Assembly (NCBI RefSeq): GCF_002211105.1
Contig: NZ_JPUA01000011.1
Span: 113,006 to 171,801, forward strand
Source of the DNA: Halomonas campaniensis
Lineage (GTDB): Bacteria > Pseudomonadota > Gammaproteobacteria > Pseudomonadales > Halomonadaceae
Reading direction: 5' to 3'
Length of the DNA: 58,796 nucleotides
The position numbers and the translations under genes were made by a program. Positions 27,478-36,459 of this stretch are shown piece by piece. Positions within the stretch are counted from its first letter, which is position 1; every line of letters starts with the position of its first letter. Below the pieces are notes generated by a model. The model searched no databases. It was not told the DNA's origin and saw only the letters and a program-made list of their open reading frames with translations.

Positions 27478-28923
27478 ATGAACAGCACGATTGATATTGT
27501 CTGGTTGCGGGACGACTTGCGCATTGCTGATAACCCTCTTTTTCACTTCGCCACCCCACCTTGTTACCTGCTGTGCCTCTACGTATTGGACGAGCAGTGG
27601 TTATCTCCTTTACTTGACGGCGAATCGACACCGCGGATCGGGCCTGCTCGATTGCGTTTTTTGTGGCAAAGTTTAATGGAGTTGCGTGGGGAGCTTCTGC
27701 AGCGCGGCAGTGACCTGCTGGTTCGTATTGGCAAACCCAGTGACGTAGTGATTGAACTGGCTTCTACACTTAACGCACGGCAAGTCCGAGTTGCTGAGCA
27801 TGCAGGGGTTGAGGAAACCGCTCATATTCGGGCGGTTAAGGAAGGCTTGCCTAGTCAAACAGCACTTGACTGCCTTGAGAGTGGACGCCTCATCGACCAG
27901 TCGGCATTGCCCTTTGCGCTTGAAGCGTTGCCGGCGAGCTTTTCTTCTTTTAGGCGCAGCGTGGAGAGTGAATGTACCGTCCCAGCCAGTGGGTGCGCCC
28001 CTGTCACACTGCCCCCGTGGCCTGAGGCGGCAAGGGGGTTTCCGCCGCTCAAAGCTGTCTGTGAGCAGAGCGCTACCTGGCATCCTGATGCTCGTCAAGG
28101 TTATGCATATAGAGGGGGGGAGTCAGCAGCACATGGGCGCCTGAAGGATTACTTGTGGCGTCAACAGGGCGGTGAAACGTATAAGAAAACCCGTAATGGG
28201 CTGCTGGGAGCAAATTTTTCAACCCGCGTTTCACCCTGGTTGGCGCGCGGCTGCCTGTCTGCCCGTCAAGTCTATGATGCGGTGAGGGTGTGGGAGGCTG
28301 AAAACGGGAGTAACGAATCAAGCTACTGGATTACTTTCGAACTACTCTGGCGGGAGTACTTTATTCGTGCCGCTCAGTTGGAAGGAGATACGATGTTTGG
28401 CTCCCACCAAACTGACAGGCCGTGTGCCGCCTTCGATGCCTGGCGTAGCGGCACCACAGGACTGCCATTTGTGGATGCTGCCATGCAGGAACTTCGTCAC
28501 ACTGGATGGCTATCCAATCGCGCCCGCCAAAACGTAGCCAGCTTTTTGGTTAAAGACTTAAATGTCGATTGGCGTTTAGGAGCGCTATGGTTTGAGCACT
28601 GTCTGATTGATTATGACGTGGCCAGTAATTGGGGCAACTGGCGCTATATTGCTGGTGTTGGGCGCGATCCGCGCCAGGATCGCTACTTTAACGTGTTGAA
28701 GCAGGCAGGGCATTACGATCCCCAGGGGCTTTATGTTGCCCATTGGTTAAAGTCACTTGAAAAACTTCCCCATGGATTGGCACGGCATCAACCGTGGCGT
28801 GCCGACCCTTCTACGTTTGAAGCGCCTTGCGTTGAGCCTGAGCAGTGGGAGCGGTGGTTGATCCCTCGCAGTGAGTTTGACAGTTCAGCCGAACTGCCTG
28901 ATGTGGCGAGCGTTATAAAGTAA
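27478..28923 (+). CDS. DASH-family cryptochrome/photolyase
   Basis: 481 residues. The N-terminal alpha/beta domain starts IDIVWLRDDLRIADNP (antenna-binding domain) and the C-terminal helical FAD domain contains YKKTRNGLLGANFSTRVSPW, ELLWREYFIRAA, WLSNRARQNVASFLVKDL and DYDVASNWGNW. The FPPL segment and the TRNG motif point to the DASH group rather than class I CPD photolyase. DASH proteins repair CPDs in single-stranded or looped DNA using blue light and may also signal. AGGAGG lies ten bases before the ATG. It is probably co-transcribed with the DUF2256 gene. Confidence 0.9.
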   Translation: MNSTIDIVWLRDDLRIADNPLFHFATPPCYLLCLYVLDEQWLSPLLDGESTPRIGPARLRFLWQSLMELRGELLQRGSDLLVRIGKPSDVVIELASTLNARQVRVAEHAGVEETAHIRAVKEGLPSQTALDCLESGRLIDQSALPFALEALPASFSSFRRSVESECTVPASGCAPVTLPPWPEAARGFPPLKAVCEQSATWHPDARQGYAYRGGESAAHGRLKDYLWRQQGGETYKKTRNGLLGANFSTRVSPWLARGCLSARQVYDAVRVWEAENGSNESSYWITFELLWREYFIRAAQLEGDTMFGSHQTDRPCAAFDAWRSGTTGLPFVDAAMQELRHTGWLSNRARQNVASFLVKDLNVDWRLGALWFEHCLIDYDVASNWGNWRYIAGVGRDPRQDRYFNVLKQAGHYDPQGLYVAHWLKSLEKLPHGLARHQPWRADPSTFEAPCVEPEQWERWLIPRSEFDSSAELPDVASVIK

Positions 28924-29009
28924 TCATCACCTTCTGCCAGACCCTAGTATCTGGCTCTTTTCTAGGCCATCATCCCTGGTATGCCAAGGACTGCCTAAGG
29001 ATCGAAATA

Positions 29010-30278
29010 ATGTCTCGTCATTTCTCTATTGGGCTGCGTTGTAGCCCGTTGCTGTGTGCCTCATTAATGGCCGTTTTAAGCACGCCGTTTGCAGCAAGTG
29101 TAGCGGTTGCGAATCCTCAACTGATGTCTGAAGTCGATACTCAAACGGCCACTGAGGTTAGCTATGCTAATTTTCAGCAGTGGCTGCGTGATTTTCGCCA
29201 GTATGCTTCGGATCAGGGAATCAGTGAGGCGACCCTAAGTAACGCTCTGGATGGTGTTCGCTATCGTGAACGGGTGATTGAGCTTGACGGTTACCAGCCT
29301 GAGTTTGTCCGCCCTATTTGGGAATATTTGGATACAGCCGTTTCATCCACGCGTATTAATAACGGGTTAGAAAAGCTAGCCGAACACCGCGAAACGGCTC
29401 AGCAAATGCAGCAGCGCTATGGAGTGCCAGCCGAAATCATTGTCGCCATTTGGGGCATTGAGAGCAATTACGGCAGTAATTTTGGCGATTTTTCGACCTT
29501 GGAGTCACTCGCCACGCTCGCTTACGATGGTCGGCGCCGTGACTTTGCCCGCGGTGAACTGCTCGCAGCGTTGCGGATTATTGATCAAGGGGATATTGCC
29601 GCTGATGAAATGAAAGGCTCCTGGGCCGGAGCCATGGGCCATACTCAGTTTATTCCCAGCAGCTTCGAAGCCTACGCGGTAGATGGCGATGGCGACGGTC
29701 GGCGCGATATTTGGGGCAGCATCCCCGATGTAATGGCCTCAACGGCCAACTATCTTGACCGAGCTGGATGGCAGGCTAACCAGCCCTGGGGGGTTGAGGT
29801 ACGCCTGCCTGAAGGGTTTGATTACGCCCAGACCGAGCGACGCAGCAGCGATGAGTGGCGCAGTCAAGGCGTGCGGGCGCAGCAGGGTGAATTGCCGAAC
29901 TTTGATAGTGCAGCCATTGTGATACCCGCTGGCGCGGAGGGCCCCGCCTTTTTGGTAGGTGCCAATTTCCGTGCGATCTTACGCTATAACAATGCCACTA
30001 GTTACGCACTGGCTGTCGCAACGTTAGGCGATGCGATCGCTGGACGCGAGGGCATTCAGCACAGCTGGCCGCGGGAGCAAGCGCCGCTGACCCGTGACGA
30101 TGTTCAAGAACTTCAGCGCGCATTAAACCGTGCAGGCTATTCAGTGGGTGGCGCTGACGGCGTTATGGGGCCCAACACGCGGCAAGGGTTGCGGAACTTT
30201 CAGCGTGATCAAGGGGTAATACCGGATGGGTTTGCAACCCAGGAGCTGCTTGAACAGCTACGTCAGCGTTCGCAGTAA
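29010..30278 (+). CDS. Lytic murein transglycosylase (MltB-like) with peptidoglycan-binding domain
   Basis: 422 residues: signal peptide to about residue 34, SLT_2/MltB-type catalytic domain with catalytic Glu151 in AIWGIESNYG, GAMGHTQFIPSSFEAYAVDGDGDG near 210, and a C-terminal PG_binding_1 domain (about 360-420, QRALNRAGYSVGGADGVMGPNTRQGLRNFQRDQG). It cuts the MurNAc-GlcNAc bond with 1,6-anhydro product in the periplasm. No lipobox, so soluble or loosely attached. AAGGAT precedes the ATG. Confidence 0.92.
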   Translation: MSRHFSIGLRCSPLLCASLMAVLSTPFAASVAVANPQLMSEVDTQTATEVSYANFQQWLRDFRQYASDQGISEATLSNALDGVRYRERVIELDGYQPEFVRPIWEYLDTAVSSTRINNGLEKLAEHRETAQQMQQRYGVPAEIIVAIWGIESNYGSNFGDFSTLESLATLAYDGRRRDFARGELLAALRIIDQGDIAADEMKGSWAGAMGHTQFIPSSFEAYAVDGDGDGRRDIWGSIPDVMASTANYLDRAGWQANQPWGVEVRLPEGFDYAQTERRSSDEWRSQGVRAQQGELPNFDSAAIVIPAGAEGPAFLVGANFRAILRYNNATSYALAVATLGDAIAGREGIQHSWPREQAPLTRDDVQELQRALNRAGYSVGGADGVMGPNTRQGLRNFQRDQGVIPDGFATQELLEQLRQRSQ

Positions 30279-30319
30279 GTCGCGTTTATCGGATGCTTTT
30301 ACTTTCCAAGGATGATGTT

Positions 30320-30874
30320 ATGCAATTGATGGGTAAGATATTTGTTAGCAGTGTGGTGTTAGGAGCCTTTCTGTCTGCCTCCACGACGATGGCGAATGAT
30401 GACCAGGTATTCGGCTGGGTTGAAAAAGCCACCTTGCAACCCTGGGATATCGAAGTAAAAGCCAAGCTGGATAGCGGAGCATTAACCTCCTCGTTAGACG
30501 CCCGCGATATAGAGATGTTCGAGCAGGATGACGAGGAGTGGGTTCGCTTTCGGTTGAAGCTTGAAGATCAGGCAAGTGGTGAAGTGTTTAGCGATCAGAT
30601 CGAGCGCCCGCTCTATCGGGAACTATCCGTGCGTGGCGCAGGCGGCCGTGACGAACGCCCTGTGGTGCTGCTGGAAGTGTGTATGGGGGACACCATTTAC
30701 GAAGAGCAGTTTAGCCTACGTGACCGTGAAGAGATGAACTATCCGCTGCTGCTTGGTCGCCGTACCATTAGCCACCTTGGCTTACTGGATGTACGCGAAA
30801 CCTTCTTGCAAGAACCCGGGTGCGGGGAAAACGCTGAGGTGGTGCCCCACGACCCGGAAGATGATCAGTCCTGA
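30320..30874 (+). CDS. Exported RimK-associated-type aspartic protease-fold protein
   Basis: 184 residues: a signal peptide (to about Ala25) then a pepsin-like single domain with KLDSGALTSSLDA (DSGA at 51-54), VRGAGGRDERPVV and YPLLLGRRTI. The family is annotated as ATP-dependent zinc protease or RimB/retropepsin-like and is linked to RimK-type ligases elsewhere, but this one carries an export signal. I chose ATG 30320 (AAGGA seven bases upstream) over ATG 30293, which lacks a site. It follows the transglycosylase by 41 bp and is probably co-transcribed. Confidence 0.82.
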   Translation: MQLMGKIFVSSVVLGAFLSASTTMANDDQVFGWVEKATLQPWDIEVKAKLDSGALTSSLDARDIEMFEQDDEEWVRFRLKLEDQASGEVFSDQIERPLYRELSVRGAGGRDERPVVLLEVCMGDTIYEEQFSLRDREEMNYPLLLGRRTISHLGLLDVRETFLQEPGCGENAEVVPHDPEDDQS

Positions 30875-30908
30875 TGCTCTCACTCGGCCTGATGCAATAA
30901 GATAAGGC

Positions 30909-31622
30909 TTAGAACAGCCGTGACAGAAGCGCAGTCACGGCTGTTTCAACCCGTAAAATACGCGGGCCAAGGTGCATACCCTCGCAGCCTGCCAGCATCA
31001 ATTGCTCTACCTCCCAAGCGATAAAACCGCCCTCTGGGCCTACCAGTAGCAGGGTGGGGTCACTGATGCCTCTTGGGCAGGCATTGGCCATGCCAGGATG
31101 CGCCACCAATCCGCGGCGTTGGTTTAGCAAAGCGGGTAGTTGCTGTTGCAAAAAAGGGCGGAAGCCTTTGCTTAGGATTACCGAGGGTAGCTGCGTATCA
31201 CGAGCTTGCTCTAAGCCAAGTATCAAATGCTGGTAGATTTTATCAGGGCGTAGCTCTGGGGATTGCCAGTAGCTCTTCTCGACCCGTTTAGTATGTAGCA
31301 GGGTGATCTCTTTAACGCCAAGTGCCGTCACATGCTCCAAGGTTCGCGCCAACATACGCGGGCGGGGCAGAGCCAAGACCAGATGCACGGGTAATGGCGC
31401 TGGCGGTGGCTCGTTGAGGCTCTCCACTTGGAAATACGCCCGCTCAGCGGTGAGCTCTTTTAGCAGCGCTTTACCCATGTTGCCGCCTTGAACTCCGACG
31501 GTGAGCAGGTCGCCGGGTGACGAACGATGAACATCGCGAAGGTGTGTCAGGCGGCGTGGGTCGGTGATACAGACGTGGCCATCGTCGGTAAGATCGTTGG
31601 GGTTGAGCAGAATCAAATTCAT
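30909..31622 (-). CDS. rsmE: 16S rRNA (uracil-1498-N3)-methyltransferase RsmE
   Basis: 237 residues of the RsmE SPOUT family: an N-terminal PUA-like domain and the C-terminal knot with LLVGPEGGFIAWEVEQLMLAG and LGPRILRVETAVTALLSRL, the SAM-binding signature. It methylates U1498 of 16S rRNA at N3. It faces the zinc-protease-type gene, with 34 bp between the stops. The 134-bp gap to phaR should hold both divergent promoters. Confidence 0.94.
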   Translation of the reverse strand: MNLILLNPNDLTDDGHVCITDPRRLTHLRDVHRSSPGDLLTVGVQGGNMGKALLKELTAERAYFQVESLNEPPPAPLPVHLVLALPRPRMLARTLEHVTALGVKEITLLHTKRVEKSYWQSPELRPDKIYQHLILGLEQARDTQLPSVILSKGFRPFLQQQLPALLNQRRGLVAHPGMANACPRGISDPTLLLVGPEGGFIAWEVEQLMLAGCEGMHLGPRILRVETAVTALLSRLF

Positions 31623-31756
31623 AATAGTGGTCTATTGGTCAATAATTAGCGCAGTGCGGCTATCTAAACGATTAAGGTGGCTTGCATAGGCGCGTGGTGC
31701 AGGCACAATACCAGTAACGGGAATAAAAGCCCCTATCGCGTTTAAGGAGATGCGCC

Positions 31757-32263
31757 GTGCGCGTAATTCGCAAATATGCCAACCGTAGGTTGTACGATAC
31801 TCAGCAGAGCCGTTATGTAACGCTGGAAGACCTGCGCCGTTTAATCATCGAAGAAGAGCCTTTCAGGGTGGAGGATGCCAAAAGCGGAGAAGACCTGACG
31901 CGCACTATTCTGCTCTCTATCATTATTGAGCAGGAGCAGGCCGATAGCGAAGCGGAAGTATTTTCAAACGATCTGCTGGCGCAGCTAATCCGTGTATACG
32001 ATATGACGTCACCGCTGCCGTTGTCGCGTTATCTCGAGCAAGGTACGCAACTGATGCTGGAGCAGCAGAAGCGTCTGCAGAGCCAGTGGAAGCAGGCGAT
32101 GCGTAATACGCCGCTTGAATTTATGCGTGAGCTCGCCGAAGAGAACATGCGTTTTTGGCAAAAAACCTTGAATCAGCCAGGACAGATCGATGAGCCGGGT
32201 GATGCTGAGCAGCATGAGAGCGATAGCAGTGAGGCCAACAAGGATAACAAACCCTCCTCCTGA
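31757..32263 (+). CDS. phaR: Polyhydroxyalkanoate synthesis regulator PhaR-like
   Basis: 168 residues. The N-terminal domain RVIRKYANRRLYDTQQSRYVTLEDLRRLI is the PHB/PHA-accumulation regulator DNA-binding domain; a second PHB_acc segment follows (60-120), then an acidic Ser/Asp-rich tail. In PHA-producing bacteria PhaR represses phasin and its own gene and leaves DNA when PHA granules form. The start is GTG 31757 with AAGGAGA upstream. No PHA synthase or phasin gene is in the window, so the target genes are elsewhere. Confidence 0.9.
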   Translation: MRVIRKYANRRLYDTQQSRYVTLEDLRRLIIEEEPFRVEDAKSGEDLTRTILLSIIIEQEQADSEAEVFSNDLLAQLIRVYDMTSPLPLSRYLEQGTQLMLEQQKRLQSQWKQAMRNTPLEFMRELAEENMRFWQKTLNQPGQIDEPGDAEQHESDSSEANKDNKPSS

Positions 32264-32330
32264 CCCCACTTGGTGCTGCGCTGTGGCATAATGCCGCCGA
32301 TACACGCTCTCCCGTTTGAGAAGGATGCAC

Positions 32331-33617
32331 ATGAAGGTTTTGATGATAGGCGGCGGTGGTCGCGAGCACGCCCTGGCTTGGAAATTGGCGCAATCCACCC
32401 AGGTTGAGCAGGTCTTTGTTACACCTGGCAATGCCGGCACCGCGACGGAAGCCAAGCTGACCAACGTAGCGATTGACGCAACGGATCTAGACAGCCTGGT
32501 CGCTTTTGCCCGTGATGAGCAGATTGGCTTGACTGTGGTGGGGCCGGAGGCTCCCTTGGTCGAAGGTGTTGTTGACCGTTTCCAAGCGGCCGGCCTAACT
32601 ATCTTCGGTCCTACTCGGGCGGCCGCTCAGTTGGAAGGCTCAAAATCATTTACCAAAGACTTCTTGGCCCGTCACAATATTCCTTCAGCTGATTATCAAA
32701 CGTTTACTGAAGTAGACCCTGCGCTTGATTACTTAAGCAAAATGGGCGCGCCGATTGTGATTAAAGCGGATGGTTTGGCGGCGGGCAAAGGCGTCATTGT
32801 GGCGCTAAGTGAGGCCGAGGCTGAGGCGGCTATTCGCGATATGCTGGAAGCCAACGCCTTTGGCGGTGCGGGTGCGCGAGTCGTTATCGAAGAGTTTTTG
32901 GAAGGCGAAGAGGCGAGCTTTATTGTCATGGTGGATGGAGAGAATGTCGTCCCCATGGCCACCAGCCAAGACCACAAGCGCGCCTACGATGGTGATACCG
33001 GCCCCAATACCGGCGGTATGGGTGCCTACTCGCCAGCGCCGGTGGTAACGCCCGAGGTTGACGCCCGCATCATGGAGCGGGTCATTCTGCCCACCGTGCG
33101 CGGTATGGCCGAAGAGGGCAATGCGTATACCGGGTTCTTATATGCAGGCCTGATGATCGATGCAGCGGGGAACCCCAAGGTGATTGAGTATAACTGCCGC
33201 TTTGGCGACCCTGAAACCCAGCCGATCATGCTCCGTTTAACCTCTGATTTTGCTGAGCTCTGTTTAGCGGGTGCTGAAGGTAAGTTGACTGGACTTCATT
33301 GCGAATGGGACGACCGTGCGGCTGTAGGGGTGGTACTGGCAGCCGGTGGGTATCCCGGTAGCTACCGCAAGGGGGATGTGATTCACGGTCTAGCCGCGGC
33401 GGAAGCAGCGGGCTGCAAAGTGTTTCACGCGGGTACGGTGCAAAATGCCAAAGGTGAGATCACCACATCAGGTGGCCGCGTGCTATGTGTGACGGCATTG
33501 GGTGATAGTGTCTCAGCAGCGCAACAGCAAGCGTACCAGGGCGTTAGTGCCATTCAGTGGGATGGCGTCGAGTATCGCCGTGATATCGCCTTCCGGGCGA
33601 TTGCCCGCGAGGAGTAA
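32331..33617 (+). CDS. purD: Phosphoribosylamine-glycine ligase
   Basis: 428 residues of the ATP-grasp family; joins 5-phosphoribosylamine and glycine with ATP in purine synthesis. Seen: MKVLMIGGGGREHALAWKL, VVGPEAPLVEGVVD, PIVIKADGLAAGKGV, NTGGMGAYSPAP and YNCRFGDPETQP. ATG 32331 has AAGGA five bases upstream; the in-frame ATGs at 32316 and 32325 are rejected. It is not beside purH. Confidence 0.96.
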   Translation: MKVLMIGGGGREHALAWKLAQSTQVEQVFVTPGNAGTATEAKLTNVAIDATDLDSLVAFARDEQIGLTVVGPEAPLVEGVVDRFQAAGLTIFGPTRAAAQLEGSKSFTKDFLARHNIPSADYQTFTEVDPALDYLSKMGAPIVIKADGLAAGKGVIVALSEAEAEAAIRDMLEANAFGGAGARVVIEEFLEGEEASFIVMVDGENVVPMATSQDHKRAYDGDTGPNTGGMGAYSPAPVVTPEVDARIMERVILPTVRGMAEEGNAYTGFLYAGLMIDAAGNPKVIEYNCRFGDPETQPIMLRLTSDFAELCLAGAEGKLTGLHCEWDDRAAVGVVLAAGGYPGSYRKGDVIHGLAAAEAAGCKVFHAGTVQNAKGEITTSGGRVLCVTALGDSVSAAQQQAYQGVSAIQWDGVEYRRDIAFRAIAREE

Positions 33618-33697
33618 ATAAGCCTTACGCTAAGCAAATACTGAACGGATACCCCGATTAATCAGTGGTTTCCTAATTCACTGACGAGGAAACAGGC

Positions 33698-34138
33698 ATG
33701 GAGCGTGTCAAGCTGGACTTTCCCGCTGAGGCGGTCATTCATCGTCATCCTATGACGGTGCGGGTAACCGATATGAATTACGGCCGCCACTTGGGGCATG
33801 ATGCGCTGGTATCGCTGCTCCACGAGGCGCGCATTCAAGCTTTCGCGGCATTGGATTTGCCTGAGTGGGATATGCACGGATACCCTTCGGTAGTTGCTGA
33901 TCTCGCCGTTCAGTATCAAAGCGAGGCGCGCTGGCCCGACGGGTTAACGATTGCAACCGCTGTACCTGAGCCGCAAGGTAAATCATTGACGATATATCAG
34001 CGTATTTATCAGCTGGATTCTCAGCAGGTAGTCGCCACCGCGCGGATCAATCAGCTTCTGATTGATCTTGCTAGCGGGCGTCCTGTCGACGTGCCTGAGC
34101 AGGTTAAACAAGCGCTATCCCGCGCGAGGTGTGGCTGA
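33698..34138 (+). CDS. Hotdog-fold acyl-CoA thioesterase
   Basis: 146 residues of the 4HBT type: TVRVTDMNYGRHLGHDALVSLLHEAR carries the Asp-x-N/GxxH pattern of the FcbC/YbgC-like group, where the Asp is catalytic, and LAVQYQSEARWPD follows the beta core. It likely hydrolyses short or medium acyl-CoA; the substrate is not predictable. It is coupled to the next gene by a TGATG overlap. Confidence 0.85.
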   Translation: MERVKLDFPAEAVIHRHPMTVRVTDMNYGRHLGHDALVSLLHEARIQAFAALDLPEWDMHGYPSVVADLAVQYQSEARWPDGLTIATAVPEPQGKSLTIYQRIYQLDSQQVVATARINQLLIDLASGRPVDVPEQVKQALSRARCG

Positions 34139-35010
34139 TGTCTCGGGAGTATCCGATTATTGCGGTAACCGGCTCCTCAGGGGCGGGTACCACCACCGTT
34201 CGGCGCAGTTTTGAGCGCATGTTTTTGCGCGAAGATGTGCATGCAGCGATGGTCGATGGCGATGCCTTTCATCGCTATACACGCGATGACCTGCATCGCA
34301 TCTTCCGGGAGGAGCCGGAGCGCAAAGATGAGCTTTCGCATTTTGCCGTAGAGGCGAATTTGCTGGATCGCCTTGAAGGGCTGTTCAGTGAGTACGGTGA
34401 ACATGGTTCGGGTACTTTTCGGCACTATATCCACGCTGAAGATAAGCAGAAAATTGAGGCAGGATGTCGGGTCGGTACTTTCACCGAGTGGCAGTCGCTG
34501 CCCTGTGGTACCGACCTGCTGTTTTATGAAGGTTTGCATGGTGGGCTGGTCACGGAAGAGTATGACATTGCGCGCCATGTGGATCTGCTGGTAGGCGTGG
34601 CGCCGACCATGAATCTTGAGTGGATTCAAAAGATCGACCGTGACACCAAGCTGCGCGGCTACTCACAAGAAGCGGTCATTGACACTATCCTGGGTCGGAT
34701 GGATGACTATGTGCGCTATATCCAGCCGCAGTTTTCGCGTACACACATCAATTTTCAACGTGTGCCGACCGTCGATACCTCCAACCCTTTTGAGGTGCAG
34801 GATATTCCCACCGATGCAGAGTCATTCGTGGTCATCCGCTTTCGGGATCCCTCCACCGTCGATTTCCCTTGGCTACTGGCAATGATTAGGGATTCGTTTA
34901 TGACCCGACCGCACACACTTGTGGTGCCGGGTGCGCGGATGTCGTTGGCGATGGAGTTAATACTTGCCCCCTTGGTCAGGCATCTTCTTGCGCAGAGGCG
35001 CTTCCGCTGA
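34138..35010 (+). CDS. prkB: Phosphoribulokinase-like protein PrkB
   Basis: 290 residues, highly like E. coli PrkB: Walker A GSSGAGTTT at 12-20, DLLFYEGLHGG near 125, NLEWIQKIDRDTKLRGYS near 155, and QFSRTHINFQRVPTVDTSNPF. The family belongs to P-loop uridine/phosphoribulokinases. No RuBisCO gene is in the window, so a Calvin-cycle role is not implied; the physiological substrate in heterotrophs is unknown. The start at ATG 34138 shares one base with the thioesterase stop; a GTG at 34129 is in frame but less fitting. Confidence 0.92.
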   Translation: MSREYPIIAVTGSSGAGTTTVRRSFERMFLREDVHAAMVDGDAFHRYTRDDLHRIFREEPERKDELSHFAVEANLLDRLEGLFSEYGEHGSGTFRHYIHAEDKQKIEAGCRVGTFTEWQSLPCGTDLLFYEGLHGGLVTEEYDIARHVDLLVGVAPTMNLEWIQKIDRDTKLRGYSQEAVIDTILGRMDDYVRYIQPQFSRTHINFQRVPTVDTSNPFEVQDIPTDAESFVVIRFRDPSTVDFPWLLAMIRDSFMTRPHTLVVPGARMSLAMELILAPLVRHLLAQRRFR

Positions 35011-35107
35011 TGAAGGGCGTTGGGTTGCTGTCTCCCCGTCGGCGCCATCAATGCTTGTAGAGATAATTCCACACTTGAGTGACAAGACGTAAACAATGGA
35101 GAGCTGT

Positions 35108-35449
35108 ATGGATTGTCTGTTTTGCAAAATCATTAACCGTGATATCCCTGCTGATATCGTTTATGAAGATGATCATGTGCTGGCTTTCAATGATATTAGC
35201 CCGCAGGCACCTACTCATCAGCTAATCATTCCTAAAAAGCATATCGCCACGCTCAATGATATCGATGAGGCCGATCTGGCCTTGATTGGGCGGCTTCAGT
35301 TTACCGCTGCCAAGCTTGCTCGCGAGCAGGGCTTTGCAGAAGATGGTTACCGCGTGGTGATGAACTGCAACGAAATGGGCGGTCAAACGGTCTACCATAT
35401 TCATATGCACTTATTGGGTGGGCGTGCCTTCACCTGGCCTGCCGGTTGA
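35108..35449 (+). CDS. HIT-family nucleotide hydrolase (HinT-like)
   Basis: 113 residues. [22 protein letters not shown] is the usual start, QLIIPKKHI the middle, and HIHMHLLGG holds the triad H97, H99, H101. HinT-type enzymes hydrolyse purine nucleoside phosphoramidates and aminoacyl-AMP. GGAG six bases before ATG 35108 favours it over ATG 35096. It precedes coq7 by 39 bp. Confidence 0.93.
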   Translation: MDCLFCKIINRDIPADIVYEDDHVLAFNDISPQAPTHQLIIPKKHIATLNDIDEADLALIGRLQFTAAKLAREQGFAEDGYRVVMNCNEMGGQTVYHIHMHLLGGRAFTWPAG

Positions 35450-35488
35450 GTTCAGCAGGCCGCTATCGCAATTAAACGGAGTGTTGCC

Positions 35489-36130
35489 ATGGATCGTCAG
35501 CAGAGTCGTTCAGATCGCCTGATACATCAGTTCGATACAGCCTTACGAACGCTGATGCCCCATGCGGCCTCGTCCCAGCGTACCAGCCCTGGCGAAGGAG
35601 TCGCCGAGGGAGTGCTTGATGATCAAGAGCGCCGCCATGCGGCGGGATTAATGCGAATTAACCATACTGGTGAAGTGTGTGCCCAAGCACTTTATCAAGG
35701 GCAGGGCGTAACCGCTAAACTTCCCCATGGGCGTCACCAGATGGAGCAGTCGGCGCTGGAGAAGATCGATCATCTCGCTTGGTGCGATGAGCGCCTGGAG
35801 CAACTGCAGAGCCGAACGAGCTACCTGAACCCGTTGTTTTATGTTGCTTCCTTTGGCGTGGGTGTGGCCGCGGGGGCGGTCAGTGATCGCATTAGCTTGG
35901 GCTTGGTCGCTGCGACCGAGGAGCAGGCAGGTAAGCATCTTGATTCGCATCAACAGTCGCTACCCAGTGGCGATAACCGCTCACGCGCCATACTGCGCCA
36001 GATGGCCATGGATGAAGCTCACCACGCTCAGCTTGCCTTAGAAGCAGGCGGCGTTCGTTTTCCAGCGCCGGTGAAGTGGGGGATGCGCCTGGCCTCTAAG
36101 ATGATGACTAAAAGCGTCTATCACCTCTGA
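35489..36130 (+). CDS. coq7: 3-demethoxyubiquinol 3-hydroxylase Coq7
   Basis: 213 residues, a ferritin-like di-iron oxygenase. The two EXXH-type units are visible: [17 protein letters not shown] and [16 protein letters not shown] in the first repeat, and [15 protein letters not shown] and [17 protein letters not shown] in the second. It adds the C-6 hydroxyl in ubiquinone synthesis at the inner membrane. E. coli uses UbiF for this step; Coq7 is common in pseudomonads and halomonads. Confidence 0.95.
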   Translation: MDRQQSRSDRLIHQFDTALRTLMPHAASSQRTSPGEGVAEGVLDDQERRHAAGLMRINHTGEVCAQALYQGQGVTAKLPHGRHQMEQSALEKIDHLAWCDERLEQLQSRTSYLNPLFYVASFGVGVAAGAVSDRISLGLVAATEEQAGKHLDSHQQSLPSGDNRSRAILRQMAMDEAHHAQLALEAGGVRFPAPVKWGMRLASKMMTKSVYHL

Positions 36131-36206
36131 TACATATTCACGTTGCATAATGGGATATGCGGCGCTGTTTTTAAGGAAAGTTATTACCAAGGAGAGGAGC
36201 AAAACC

Positions 36207-36365
36207 ATGCTAGGCAATGCGGTGCTGTTTTTCATTATTGCGATTGTCGCGGGAGCGGTCGGTTTTTCTGGTATCGCCGGGGCGGCGTCTAGCATTGCGC
36301 AAATTTTGTTTGTGTTGTTTGTTATTTTGTTTCTTGTGTCTTTTTTTACAGGCCGCAGACGTTAG
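36207..36365 (+). CDS. DUF1328 small membrane protein (YtjA-like)
   Basis: 52 residues, two membrane helices: [20 protein letters not shown], then [22 protein letters not shown] and a basic RRR end. DUF1328 proteins are stress- and envelope-associated; function unknown. AGGAGAGGAG precedes ATG 36207; upstream in-frame starts are less likely. Confidence 0.9.
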   Translation: MLGNAVLFFIIAIVAGAVGFSGIAGAASSIAQILFVLFVILFLVSFFTGRRR

Positions 36366-36399
36366 GGCTTTGCGCTAGTGTCAGCGTAAACGCAAATGA

Positions 36400-36424
36400 A
36401 AAGGCCTCGCAGAGCGAGGCCTTT
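36400..36424. terminator. Bidirectional terminator between DUF1328 gene and ettA
   Basis: Perfect 11-bp arms AAAGGCCTCGC and GCGAGGCCTTT with a three-base loop; the A/T ends serve as U-tracts on both strands. It lies 34 bases after the DUF1328 stop and 35 bases from the ettA end. Confidence 0.9.
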
Positions 36425-36459
36425 GCCGTCAGCATTGACTGCCAGCGTGATGCTGATGA

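Noticed and set aside
34138..35010. Calvin-cycle phosphoribulokinase
   Set aside because: The sequence follows the E. coli PrkB group of heterotrophs and no RuBisCO or other Calvin-cycle gene is near.
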